64,000 bases of DNA from Phytophthora hibernalis (GCA_012656075.1 JAAKBF010000099.1:62001-126000); one strand, 5' to 3'; numbered from the stretch's first letter, positions 20,280 to 31,542 are shown. Numbers and translations: made by a program. Notes: a model not told the origin generated them from the sequence alone.

Positions 20280-21240
20280 TTAAAAATCTGCCACTTGATC
20301 ACCAATAATCCGAACGACATCTCGATTCAGATTCGCAGTAGGCCCAAGAAGAAATTGTAGTCGGAGTGCGCTTCGTTTTTGAGCTCCAACTTCGTGAAAG
20401 GCACGAGCAGCGAGCCCGACAACGGATATGCACTATCGCCAACAATGTAAAAACCATGGGGGATTCATGATCTCCTAACTGAGCTGCCATTTCTTGAACG
20501 CTATGGAATCACCAACCTTCCCCGGCGAATTGATGCAGTACCCTGTGAAGCGGCTAAAAGCGTCACACATTGCGTGGACATTGAGCCCATACATCTGATA
20601 GCGCCCAGAGAAAAGGCAGCCACGTCCGGTACCTCTTTGCCGCTTGGAGCACGAATCTGGCAGAGCAACCCGTCGATGCAGTCCACGCAACCAGTCAAAA
20701 TCCCGTCTTTGCTGATGCTGTCAAAATTATCAGCTAACTCCATCATGCGCTCCGTCGCCTCGGTTGGAGAACGGATGCGCAGAACTGGTCAGTCACACAG
20801 CGCGTCCATCACGACGTGCATGACTGCGTAAATGCCAGAAATCGAAGTACCGGCCAGACAGCGAGTGGCGTGGTAGTTACTACCAGTCAGCCACGATATC
20901 GTCATCTGTATCATGTCCTCAGGGGTGATGAGGTCGGTTCCTGTGCGACGGGTGGACTATGGTATATCTCGAAGCAGAACAGGGCTGATCATCAACAGAA
21001 TCCACTCAAAGGACACTATGTCCATCCGGTAGCAGCTCTTGAATTGATCCTCCAGAAAAAGGATATGCATGTGAACGTCCCAGTCCAAACTGGGACGTAA
21101 GACGCTGCCTGCACGTTCGTCCGGACCCACGGAGACAGCCGCACCGAGCAGCGCGACGAGTAGGCAGCGGCGGCGGGTCGTAGTTTGGCGTGCCTCCTCC
21201 ATCCAGCTTGGTGCTATCATCATGGCGAATTGAAGAAGCT
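20280..21240 (-). pseudogene. PIF/Harbinger transposase 2, degenerate
   Basis: Minus-strand fragments in order: DWDVHMHILFLEDQFKSCYR and MDIVSFEWILLMISPVL near 21100-20960; MMELADNFDSISKDGILTGC near 20745; CIDGLLCQIRAPSGKEVPDV with a catalytic Asp; YQMYGLNVHAMCDAFSRFTG and INSPGKVGDSIAFKKW; then in another frame FYIVGDSAYPLS with the second Asp; and IEMSFGLL with the catalytic Glu near 20330. There are several frame changes and a stop before IEMSFG. Clearly of the DDE type found in PIF/Harbinger elements. Confidence 0.75.
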
Positions 21241-21462
21241 CGTACGATCTCGATATCCCACCGCGCTTGCGCTCCCAAAACCGAGTCGCGGTGGTAGTGT
21301 AATCACTACGTTTGTACGAACCCTAGATGGGAACTGGCCAATCATAGCTTGACTTTGGGGTCACAATCCCGGTTAGGAGCGCCCCTGAGCGCCGTCCGAG
21401 ACAAAAATTTGTGGGTGTGGGATATTGAGTGTGTGCAGATAGTCACCAAGGATGGAGAGTGC

Positions 21463-22340
21463 CTATTTTACGTCCTCTTGAACCTCTCCTGAAAGCCAGC
21501 ACTGCGCGATCGGAAGAGCTGTGTTGAGCCCAGTTATTGCAATGATGTTGAGTACCGGTAAGGGAATGTTGTAGCGATTCGTCCTATATGTGCAATCAAG
21601 GATGATAACATCATCATGAGACTTGTACAAGTACGTCGTTTCCGGACACAAACCAAATGTCGGATCTGGTTCGTCCTTGTGTTTACCGAATGCCGGTAGT
21701 AAAACCGGCGTTTATCGAGCTCAGTAAACAAGGCTTCGATCGGTGCCCGATGGCGATGCCTTCATGGCGCGCCACGTTCTTTGCGTTGGCAAGATCCCTC
21801 GGTACTATCATTCCGTAGAAGCAACGAAGCATGGATATTGGTGACAGCAACACGAGCGGCGGTCTGTGCTCTAACGAACTCGTGAATTGACGCGACAGGA
21901 GCGGTGGAGGTATATCGGGCCGCAAGCTGCCGGCGACCTGCGTGCACACGAGCGTCCCGTGACGGGAGATGATTGTGGATCATACTTCCTTGTTTGTGGT
22001 GCAAACTAGACCAATGTCCGTTGATTTGATTCTGATCTACGGCACACAACGTCAGCTTCATCGGTCACCCGTTTCGGTATGAACTGCGCATTATCCGCAC
22101 ACGATCACTATCCAGAAGACGGCCGGTATCTTTAGCTTGTCCTACACGGTCGCACGAGTAGTTGTGTGTATGAATAATCATAATCTTCGTGTTCTTCACG
22201 TTCGCCGCTTTCTTTTGGAATCGTTGAAGCTGTTCTCTTTTGTCCACTTATGAAGCGCCGATTCCATACTCGGGTAGATGCATTCGGGGGGTACGCTGAA
22301 TCATTGTAGTTGGCTGGCCGTATTCTCCATATCGATGATC
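21463..22340 (-). pseudogene. MULE transposase N-terminal relic (FAR1-like)
   Basis: Minus-strand fragments: GRLLDSDRVRI near 22130, MIHNHLPSRDARVHAGRRQL near 21960, PVASIHEFVRAQTAARVAVT, VPRDLANAK near 21790, ELDKRRFYYRHSVNTRTNQI near 21715, DVIILDCTYRTNRYNIPLPV near 21590, and IAITGLNTALPIAQCWLSGE near 21500. A His-Asn-His motif followed by a helical region and the DxTY of the first catalytic Asp is the MULE/FAR1 order. The second half of the transposase is not adjacent. Confidence 0.7.
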
Positions 22341-22671
22341 CCAACGGAACAAGGCGAAAGTTGAAATGGCACCTGCCTGTGGGATCTATACTTGTTCTCC
22401 GCTCTTTTAGAATGCTACTTCTATAACATGCTGAAATGCTTCGCCTTCCTCGTCCTAATCTATTAGTAGGACCTGATATAATAAATGACCAGCGACGTAT
22501 AGTATTTACTTACTCAAACATTAGACAAATTACCAAGGACTACATACTGCACCTGCTACACAAGACTCAATGCGAACCTAAGTAATGGCCAGCTGTCAGT
22601 TTGGTACGTTTTCTTCGTGAGCGCAATCAGAAACTGTTCTCGTTATTAATAATTATCCGTTCTGCCGTATG

Positions 22672-23192
22672 CAGGGCACCCGAAAAATAATACTCATAAA
22701 AATTAATTGCCATTTTTAATTATAATTATTAATTGCAGCTATTAGCAGAGTTTTTCTCAAAATTGTTTGCACGTGCTCTAGAGCTCTCAGAGCTAAAATA
22801 CGTGTTAAATGATGTTTATCCAAGTCTTTTCAGGAGAAGATGCATCTAATACCTCGAGAAAATGAAGTTGATCTCCGTCAATGCTTAAAAATTACTTTAT
22901 ATATGTAAAAGCTCTTATAGAGTGCAAATATTACCAAAAATGAAAGTGAATTGACGCAAGCACGTCTAGGTTATCGGTAAGCGGTCATTCTTCTTCGTAG
23001 CACGTCCACTTGGGGTTATCTTGATCTCCTTTAGTTCTTTTCACCAAACTCACGCATAACGGACTCAAAGTCATCATTTTCTAGCTGATACAGGGTCACA
23101 TTGAGATTGGCGCGAATCATTATAATAATTCAATTATTAATTTTTGTCTGTTCCTAAGAAATATTAATCTAAGAAGCATTTCGGGTGCCCTG
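22672..23192. mobile_element. 521-bp hAT-type MITE with perfect 8-bp target duplication
   Basis: Terminal inverted repeats CAGGGCACCCGAAA (22672-22685) and its inverse (23179-23192). GCCGTATG occurs directly before (22664-22671) and directly after (23193-23200). CAGGG ends and an 8-bp duplication are hAT hallmarks. The interior is AT-rich with no coding capacity, so it is non-autonomous. It sits in the 3' flank of the repeat module at 23200-24399. Confidence 0.9.
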
Positions 23193-23402
23193 GCCGTATG
23201 ACCAGAGATATGGGAGAAACTAGGGAGCCTTGACAATCGGAGCATTGGGACACAGAAGAGGTAGACAGGAGGCATGTGCAATGAGCTACATTCCAAAAAC
23301 GACGCGAGGCGTGGTGTGTGTTCTGGGGTCCAAGTGTGCAGCCAGTGCTAAGTTTGCTTTGAGTCGCTTTAAAATCTCCCTCCAACACCTGATTAACCGT
23401 CA

Positions 23403-24399
23403 CTACGGTGACATCCGTGGCGCATTGAACAATCTGCAGGCGCGGTTTGTCTGTGCCCGTGCTGGATGAGGAGGTGCGCCAGGACAGTTATGATGGGCTG
23501 CTGCGTCTTGAGGAGGAGCGTCAGCACTTGCAGGACCTGCTAAGTGTGGAACGAGATGGCCAACAACATGATTCCAATGCGACCAATGTGACGCGTTTTG
23601 TTGCATTGAAATTAATCTGTCTTCTGCTTCTTCTTCCAGTGGTACCTTCACGGAGATCACTGGCGGTGGTTGATTCTTCTTCACGAAAACGAGGAAGCCA
23701 AAAGCATGGCTTCAGATTTTCTGAAGCCGAGGCAGGAACTGAATCCTTTGCTCGTGTAGATGTCCAAACATACTGTTGTCATGAATTGTGTGTGTACTGC
23801 AGTTGGAGAATGCGCGTGCAGCGACTCGCGCCATCACCTTCGTTTCTTCGACGTCGTCAATAGCTTCATCGTCGTCATGCATACTCATATACCCCTGGGA
23901 AGCGCCCATGAGCTGGGAAATCTCTTGGGTTTTCATCAAGACGGCAGTGCGTTCTGTATGGCTGACGCTGTCAGCTATCCTTGCGCGCATGCCTTCGGCT
24001 ACAGCTGTAGCATGCCGTAGCACCTTCACCGCGTCTCCCTGCTTCACCGCACATGCCAGAGCTGTAATTGCTGCCGAAATTACTGAATCCATAAGCTATT
24101 TCCGGTAATTCTCCATTTACGCAATATGCCCTTGGGCAAAGCGTCCAGCTGGGGAGATAGCGGCTGGGAAGAAGCCGCCAAAATTACTTGTGAAGTCTTT
24201 ATATCGGCTGGAACCATTCGTGGGTACCTAGAACTGTCCGGAGTTTAGAACCGGCGCGGTCTTGTAGCGATTTCTCTCTCCTCCTATCGGAGAATGTCGG
24301 ATCCTTCCGCATGACTGCACGCGCGAAGAGGGTCGCAGCTTGGGATACGTTGGCTCCGTTGGTGGCAGCATAAGCCCAGAAACCCTGGTGACACCTCAT
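23403..24399 (-). pseudogene. unrecognised repeat-derived ORFs
   Basis: Three consecutive minus-strand frames: ANVSQAATLFARAVMRKDPT with RRREKSLQDR (24399-24199); MDSVISAAITALACAVKQGD followed by a helical, Ala-rich segment and QEISQLMGASQGYM (24092-23712); and a Pro/His-rich frame (23684-23403). They look like one decayed gene broken by frameshifts. The downstream part (23200-23330) is related to 30930-31075, so this is a repeat family. The domain is unknown to me; a DNA-binding accessory protein is a guess. Confidence 0.4.
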
Positions 24400-24744
24400 C
24401 GCATGAGGGGAAATGAAACTTTGAGAAAGAAGTTGAGATTACGTGTGCAGAAGTGTTACATTTGTGTAGATCCGGAAGTGCTACATAAATGTAGATGCAG
24501 AATTGTGTCTTATTTGCAGTTGTAGATGTGTTACATATACGTGGAGGATTCTATTCAAATGATAGCAAAATCCATCGACAAAAATAAATACCACTTCGTT
24601 CTGGTTCGAACGCGAAGAATATACTTCAACCGCACATCAGAAGAGAAAAATAAACTCAGCCAGTCTGTGAGGTTGTATCACTTCAAATTTCATTCCATCT
24701 TAACCACCCGCCAGCCTTCGAGGCCGAAAGTTTTCCCAGCCCTT

Positions 24745-25243
24745 GCACCATGCAGACCAACCGACAAGTTACGATCCCCCTCCCGAGGCAGCATACGCGA
24801 CACAAGATGCAGCGGAGCTGGCAATTCACGCTTGGACACTCAGTCTTGGTGTCAATGTAACTAAAAACACCTCGAACGCAATTCTGATGGTGAAGTTTGC
24901 TACCGATTGTTTGCTTGTGCTCGATGGGGGAAGCCTAAATACACTCAACAGCTTCGAGATGAAGACCGAGTTCGAATTAACAGAACTTCAATACGCACTG
25001 GCTGCACTATGCGAATTAGAATCGAGGCAGAAGATAGAAACAATCCAAGTAGTGCGTGGAAAATTGTCCACACTCGGGATGGCAGCCAACTTCACAACCA
25101 TGAGCCTTCGCAAGATGTACGTGTTCAATTTACTCGTCGTCAACGAGCTGGCGACATCTTTCAACCCTCCAATCCGAAAACCATCAACGAGTTGATTTTT
25201 GCTCACTCCTCGGCAGGGATTTCCACGTCTCAAACCTACGACA
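24745..25243 (+). pseudogene. MULE transposase, N-terminal part, interrupted by Copia
   Basis: Frames carry PKYTQQLRDEDRVRINRTSI, TGCTMRIRIEAED, WKIVHTRDGSQLHNHEPSQD, RQRAGDI and INELIFAHSSAGISTSQTYD. The Cys/HNHE pattern is that of FAR1/MULE DNA-binding regions, as in the separate relic at 21463-22340. The frame stops being homologous exactly where the Copia LTR starts (25244) and resumes at 30296. Confidence 0.65.
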
Positions 25244-25497
25244 TGTTGGCTTCCGTCGTCCAGTCAAGAGGACAAGCAACAGCTCCCATTGCCGGGGTTG
25301 CGTTGGCAGGTACGTGCTCGAGGTGCCGGACAAGTCTATTGATGACCAGTTCCCGCGGTACTTGAACTATCGGCTGTGGTTGTGCATTCAGGTGAGGACT
25401 ACACCTTGTGGGACCCTTGATACGGTAGAAGTCAAACTAAAGATGCAGTCAGTCTAAAATACGCCAAGCAAGAAACAAGTAGTTTTCAAGTCTAACA
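25244..25497 (+). repeat. 5' LTR of Copia 1
   Basis: 254 bp, begins TGTTGGC and ends TCTAACA. It differs from the 3' LTR by eye at only three positions, all in the first 16 bp. Confidence 0.9.
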
Positions 25498-25532
25498 GGT
25501 TAACAGCCGCACTCGCTCAGAACCAAGAAGCT

Positions 25533-26896
25533 ATGGCTACGCGAACTTCTCCCCGACTGGCTAAGCGAACTTCTCCCCGACTGGCTACGCGGGCGTCTCC
25601 TACCAACCAGAGGGGCGGCTCTGCCAAGCAGGCGACTCGTCACGTCGCCGTCTCACCAGCGCGCGCGTCGACGGTCGTCACCACGAGGAAATTCTGACCA
25701 CGGTCCCTGTTCCAGTCTCCGCCGTCCAGCCAAGAGCGCAAGCCCAGCCTGCGGTCGCAGTACGCGTCCTCGCCGTCCAGCCGAGAGCGCTCGCCCGGGG
25801 GCAGAGTAATGAAGGCAAAGAAGGCGAAAGTGGCGAAGCGGGCGACCATGGAGGAGACGGCGGTGATGGTGACGACGGTGAGGATGGATCCAGTGACGGC
25901 AGTCACGGCTACATGCAGGATAATAACGTAGAACTTGGTGCGGAAACTATCGAACAATATGTCGAAAGCTACAACGGCCTCGACGAGGTTGTGAACAGCT
26001 TGTAGCCCGGCGGAAAGCCAAACCTGAAGCAGATCAACGTCACTCCGTTCTCAGGAAGGATTGAGCCTGGGGAATTTGATAGTAAAGTCAGGACGTGGTG
26101 GGCAGAGTTCAACAGCCAGCTGCTAGGTGCGCAACTCCGATACAACCACCGATGGAACGAGATAATCAAGTGTAATTTCCTCCAAGCGTCGTTGAGAGGT
26201 GACGCAGCCAAGTGGTTCAATCGGGTCTGGAATGCGTCACCGCACATGGCGTTGAAATTGGCTGGGCAATGACGTATACGCCAGTACTCCACGAAGATCG
26301 ACGAAGAAGAGATCCGAGACCGAATCAAGGCGTGAGAAAAGCTCCCAAATGAAAGCTATGAGATGTACTCGCAACGACTCCAAAACATGGCCGACTCACT
26401 GCCAGGTGGTGTCCAGAAGCGCACGAACGGGAAAGCTGCGCTGTCTGCGTTAGTGAGAACCGCCTGCCCATCAAGGATGGATCAGATGGAGTACTGGGTG
26501 CTCACCCAGAAGGACAAGAACATGCCATTCCAGCTGTTGGACAAGTTGGTGGAGCTGCTCGGACAACTGGACAAGACGGACGGCGTGGCGAGCTGGGCGA
26601 CAGAAACCAAAGAGGGGCCGACCAAACGATCTAAAGGGGCCACAGGACTAGCTCAGAAAGCGACGGCTGCAATGGTAACAGCGGTTGATCGGAAGCGCAA
26701 AGGAAAGCACAGCGACGCTTGCCAGCCGTCTAAGTACGGGCCGTTTATTCCTCCTGCGTGGGTGAACGAAAACACTCCGTGTTTCAAGTGCAAAGGCCGC
26801 AGACACATCGGCCGTGACCCGACGTGCCCAAAGTACAAGACCACAACGCCACTCGGCGACGCAGTAATGAAGGCAGCAACGGAAGACTCGGCGTGA
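25533..26896 (+). pseudogene. Copia 1 gag
   Basis: Likely ATG at 25533 with a short in-phase repeat (RTSPRLA twice). The frame shifts near 25697, then GEAGDHGGDGGDGDDGEDGS and KQINVTPFSGRIEPGEFDSK, FNSQLLGAQLRYNHRW, a TAG near 26003 and a TGA near 26270. It ends with MYSQRLQNMADSLP to DSA with a zinc-knuckle-like CFKCKGRRHIGRDPTC near 26780. It would form the particle and bind RNA. At least three stops make it non-functional. Confidence 0.75.
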
Positions 26897-29800
26897 GGAC
26901 GGGAGTTGGGTGGCACCGAGTCTTGCTGGACTCGGGTGCATCGTACCACCTAACTGGCGAATCCCACGACCTCCACAACACGAAATCAATCGCCCAGAAG
27001 CGCTTCACAGTGGCGGACGGACGGACGATGTCCATCAGTATGGTTGGTGACCTGCATTTGCAGACGGTGATAACGAGCAGAAGAAACACGAGCCAGTTTT
27101 ACAATCTTGTCATCCCGAACGTCTACTCTCTGCCAGGACTATCAACCACGCTGCTTTCACAGTATTTCGCCTTGTTCAAGCGGGCAACAGCATCCTCTTC
27201 AGCGACAATGGTTGGTCAGTTTCCCAATAGAAACGTCGACAACAAGTGCTCCGAGCCATTCCTGTCGGCGATGTCTACGAAGTCGTGACGCCGATGACAA
27301 GGCGCTGTCACGACTTGGCACACTCGCCTGCGGCAAATGCGTTCATGCCCACTGAGCCAGACGCATTGCTGACTTGGCACCGTCGGTTGGGCCACCTTGG
27401 TTACTCTCTATGTCGGAAGCTGGCTCCCAGCAACGCGGTCGAGGGCATGAAGATCAAAGACGGCCCAGATCCCCTGCTGTGTGTGGCGTGTGCTCGCGCT
27501 AAAATCACAGACGCTCCTACACCACGACAACGTACCAACTCGAGTGTTGCGGCAGATCAAGTCTGCCATATTGACTTAGCAGACCCCATCGAGCGCTCGT
27601 ATCACGGCTCGGAGTATTTCATGGTAGCAGTTTGGCAGGGGTACATCCGCGTTTACGGCTTAAAGACGAAGGATGAAGCCGGTCAACGGACGAGCGAATT
27701 TCTCCAGTATATCAAGCGCCAGGCCAGTGTCTCGGTTGAAACGGTGAAGGTCGTGAGAACCGACGGAGGCGGGGAGTTCAAGACCTCGAAATTTTGGAGC
27801 TTGGTGGCCATGCAAGGGCTCCTGCATCAACATTCCGTTCGTTACAGGACCAGCCAGAATGGGGTGGCGGAGCGCGCAATCGGAACCGTGACGGAAATGG
27901 CCTGCGCTATGCTTCTTGATTCCCAGCTTCCTCACTACTTGTGGGAGGACGCACTGAGGCACGCCGCTTACATTCGCAATTGCGTCCCAGGAAAAGGATC
28001 CGACACGACACCAAACGAACGTCTCTTCGGGGTCAAGCCCAAGCTTCGGCAACTTCGTGTATTTGGGCAGTCAGTGGATATTCGTGTACCCGAAAAGTGC
28101 GGACGAAGCGCTTTCGTTGGATGGCAGAGGGGACTTGGGTGCGTTCATCGGCTTCACTGAGTTGATCAAAGGCTATCGCGTCTATGTACCAGGGAATGCA
28201 CAGCGTATTCGGGAGAGTGCAGGTGCGCTGGCGCTGGAAAGAATGCTGTACGATGAATTTGTTCTGCCGAGCGACGATATCAAGCCGCCGTCGGCAGAAG
28301 GGGAGGAGTGTACGAGAAAGAACTGGACGAAAATGCAATCAACGATGGCTACACGAACCCCGCATCACCAACGGAGACCAAGTGCAGAAACCCAGAGCAG
28401 ATGGAACGAGTGCGCGAGACAATGCGCCGCAAGCACTGGACGAGGGTAGAAGTAGAAGACATAAATGGCTCCAGTGAGTTCACAAATACCCGTGCGTCGG
28501 AGCGCCTCTCGGCTAAAGCCATCATCAAGCGCACTGAAAGGAGGACGTCCGAGCGCCTTGCGGCGAAGCCAGTAAATGCAGAGTACTCGTGCTTCACCCA
28601 GGTGATACGCGAGCCGCTAAATCTTGATGAGGTACGACAACTGCCCGAATGGCCGGAGTGGGAGAAGGCAACGTGGGCAGAAGTGAGGGCGCTAGAAGCA
28701 AACGACACGTACGACCTGGTCGATCTACCGCCTGTGATGAGAGCACTTGACAACACTGTCCAGCTCAGACTGAAGCTTGCAGCCGACGGAAGCATATAGA
28801 AGTTTAACTCCGCGTCTGTGCTCGTGGCAACCGTTAAGTCTAGATGCTCGACTACGTGGAAACTCATGCACCTGTTGTGAATCTGGTGTGCGTGAAGATC
28901 TTCCTTGCCTTCGTTGTAAAATTCGGGATGTGCATGCGCCAAGGTGACGTCCCGGCGGTGTATCTAAAAGCGATACTGAAGGAAACAGTGTACGTGAAGC
29001 AGGTTCGTGGATTTGAGACGCCGGGAGAAGAGCACAAAGTCTGGAGGTTGAAGAAAGCCCTGTATGGACTAAAACAAGTGGGCAGAGAATGGAACCGAGA
29101 AATTGACGGGTTTCTGCGCGAGTATGGTCTGCAGCCAACCAGTGGCGACGTGTGTCTATACTACAAGAAAGTCGACGGAAGCCTTCTCCTCGTGTGCCTC
29201 TATGTCAACGATATCCTCATTGTGCATCAGGTCTAAGAACACGTGCTGAGACTAATGGTCTCCCTGAACGTCAAGTACTCTGTGAAGGTCCTGAGCACGC
29301 CGAGTCAGTTCCTGGGCATGAAGATAAGCGCGAGGGCGACTCGATCTACCTATCGCAGGAGGCCTACGTGAACGAATTGCTGTATCGCTTCGCGATGGAC
29401 CCAGCGCGACCCACGCAGACGCCGATGGTGCCAAAGACTCGTCTTGACAACCCAGGTGACGACCCGACTGCAGAAGAACGAGAACAAATGCTTACAGGCA
29501 GGTAGTTTGTAGTCTTCTCTACCTCGCTCGTGTATTGCGTCCTGATCTAACATTTGCCGTAAACCAGTTGGCGCGACCCTGTGCAGAATCAAGGAAGGCA
29601 GCTTGGGATGCAGCGAAGCACCTTTTGAGGTATTTGGGTCTCATGCGGAGCCTGGAGTTACAGTTATGTACAAGCGATGAAGGACTACGTGTCGCGACCG
29701 ATGCGGACTGGGCAAATGATGTCCGTGATCGCAAGTCTATCTCCTGCTTCATGGCATTTCTGTTCGGCTGTCCTGTTCATTAGGGCTCCACTAAGCAAAC

Positions 29801-30001
29801 GGTAGTGGCTCTCAAGATGGAGAGCAGCTCCGGCGCGCAAAAGGCTGTGGACATTCGGTTTCATTATCTGAAGGACGCGTGGAAGACGGGTGTCATGGCA
29901 TTAGAGTACGTGCCAACGCAAGACAACCCGGCAGATCTGATGACGAAGGCGCTGTGCCGCGCGGAACTCCAACGCAAGCGGAACCTGTGTTGTCTTGGGT
30001 A
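26897..30001 (+). pseudogene. Copia 1 pol (protease, integrase, RT, RNase H), degenerate
   Basis: The protease has LLDSGASYHLT near 26925. The pre-integrase domain has LLTWHRRLGHLG near 27370 and CVACARAK. The integrase core has IDLADP, VVRTDGGGEFK near 27755 and NGVAERAIGT near 27855. The RT has WAEVRALEANDTYDLVDLP near 28675, then after breaks GDVPAVYLKA, LKKALYGLKQ and LYVNDILIV near 29197, where Copia usually has YVDD. RNase H has [10 protein letters not shown] near 29690 and VPTQDNPADLMTKAL near 29910. Stops near 28797 and 29234 and several frame changes break it. A segment between the RNase H parts near 29820 is shortened. Confidence 0.8.
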
Positions 30002-30041
30002 GGGCTCGATACCGGGTGACGAGCTGGGAGCTGCCGCGAGA

Positions 30042-30295
30042 TGTTGGCATCCATCGCCCAGTCAAGAGGACAAGCAACAGCTCCCATTGCCGGGGTTGCG
30101 TTGGCAGGTACGTGCTCGAGGTGCCGGACAAGTCTATTGATGACCAGTTCCCGCGGTACTTGAACTATCGGCTGTGGTTGTGCATTCAGGTGAGGACTAC
30201 ACCTTGTGGGACCCTTGATACGGTAGAAGTCAAACTAAAGATGCAGTCAGTCTAAAATACGCCAAGCAAGAAACAAGTAGTTTTCAAGTCTAACA
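30042..30295 (+). repeat. 3' LTR of Copia 1
   Basis: 254 bp, the same ends as the 5' LTR. After it, the MULE coding frame resumes. Confidence 0.9.
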
Positions 30296-30433
30296 CGCCA
30301 CACTGCTGCATACCGACAAGAACACAATTGTGCCTCCGAAAGGCATATCGAACAGGAGATCGACGAAACTACGCAGTGGAACAACCTCGAAAAATGTGAT
30401 TCGCGAGCTGTTTCAAGTTTTAGACAAACATGG
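30296..30433 (+). pseudogene. MULE transposase, continuation after the Copia insertion
   Basis: Directly after the LTR a frame reads TLLHTDKNTIVPPKGISNRR and VIRELFQVLDKHG, then stops near 30432. It is in phase with the fragment ending at 25243 once the Copia and one target copy are set aside. Confidence 0.55.
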
Positions 30434-30523
30434 ATGATCTCATAGAATTGGTCGTCGACCTCGACGACATGGCGATCATGGACCCCTGGCGCTGCTGCAG
30501 TCGCTGAAATTCCTTCCGTTTTC

Positions 30524-30844
30524 GTGGCGGATGACGGGGCAATGCATGGTTCGGCTGAAGTGCACGAGTACTTCCGGCTCGTCGAAGAACGCGTCCAGCA
30601 GCAGCCTAAGCTTCTCGACGTCGCCGCTTCGACAGGCCAGCAGCAATGCGTTGAGTTGACAACCGTCCGATTAGCGAAGGTGGAACCGGCGTTTCCGCAA
30701 CTCGTCCTACAGGCGGTGTGCCTTCATCGAGCAGAGCTGCTAATTGGCGAGTCTTGCTCTGCGTCACTGCCTTGTGTCCATTTCCATTTCCCGATTACAA
30801 ACGGGAAATGGAAATGGACACAAGGCGTGCTCTTTCAGCGCTAG
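30524..30844 (+). other. unrecognised helical ORF inside a repeat
   Basis: An open frame of 106 codons with VHEYFRLVEERVQQQPKLLD then Ala/Leu/Val-rich sequence. The last part runs through the 25-bp hairpin at 30769-30826, so the present C-terminus is probably an artefact of that rearrangement. It belongs with the repeat module that continues to 31075 and is related to 23200-23330. Confidence 0.3.
30769..30826. repeat. perfect 25-bp-arm hairpin
   Basis: Arms 30769-30793 and 30802-30826 are exact reverse complements with an 8-nt loop (ATTACAAA). The left arm contains TTGTGTCCATTTCCATTTCC. Confidence 0.9.
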
Positions 30845-31017
30845 TAGCTTCTGCTTCTCGGCTTCTTGGTCGCCTGCACCGCGCACTTCCACCAGACCCG
30901 GGTTTGTGAATGAAAGTAGCAAATCGATCGCGTCTGGTGTTTGAATATAGCGCCTCGCGTCGTGTTTTGCTCATTGCACATGCCTCCTGCCTGTCTCTTC
31001 TGACAGAAGCTGTGTCT

Positions 31018-31054
31018 CAATGCTCCGATTGTCAAGTTGACAATCGGAGCATTG
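31018..31054. repeat. perfect 18-bp-arm snapback palindrome
   Basis: CAATGCTCCGATTGTCAA at 31018-31035, a single G, then its exact reverse complement at 31037-31054. The related locus at 23226-23252 has only one arm, so the second arm was added here. Confidence 0.9.
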
Positions 31055-31079
31055 GACCTAGTTTCTCCCCAGATCATTT

Positions 31080-31542
31080 CGAATGTACCGATATTATTCC
31101 GATTATTTCATTGGCTAAAGTGAGTGACGCTTGTATCTAAACGACGCTTGTAACAGGGGGAATACGGTACATGTAGCCTACAGTTTAATAACTTTGGCCT
31201 GGTTCATCGAAGTCTGGAACTATTAAACCTTAACCCGTAAGCTTACCACGGCAGGCACCAGCAATGCACTCTGCACCATGGTAGATGAATCAATCAGCTG
31301 AGGCATTCGAGCTGTGTCGCTGTTCGAGTGCAATGCCGACTAAAAAGTGGTGGTGCATGCCTCTTGGGTGAAGAGTCCTGGCGCAGATTGCGGAGAAGAA
31401 CTCTTTCACCAACACCCAAGTGTGCGGACTTCGACCTCTCTAGCTACTCGATTTGCCCGGGTTATTCGCTTGAAACCCATCGCAACCACGACTGTGTTCA
31501 AACTACAGCCCAACGCGTTAGCCCCGCGACGCCAAAGACCAA
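31080..31542. other. no recognised gene
   Basis: Short frames at 31328-31542 run into the pogo-like element end and have no recognised domain. Confidence 0.35.

Larger units (their letters stand above)
25244..30295 (+). mobile_element. Ty1/Copia LTR retrotransposon 1, nested in a MULE
   Basis: Two 254-bp direct repeats, both TGTTGGC...TCTAACA, bound the element. The flanking 5 bp are CGACA (25239-25243) and CGCCA (30296-30300), a target duplication with one difference. Internal order is gag, protease, integrase, reverse transcriptase, RNase H, which is the Copia order. Every domain has stops or frameshifts. Confidence 0.92.

Noticed and set aside
16560..22340. MULE parts at 16.6-17.2 kb and 21.5-22.3 kb as one element with an insertion
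   Set aside because: The 4-kb gap holds unrelated genes on both strands and lacks element ends or a target duplication linking the halves.
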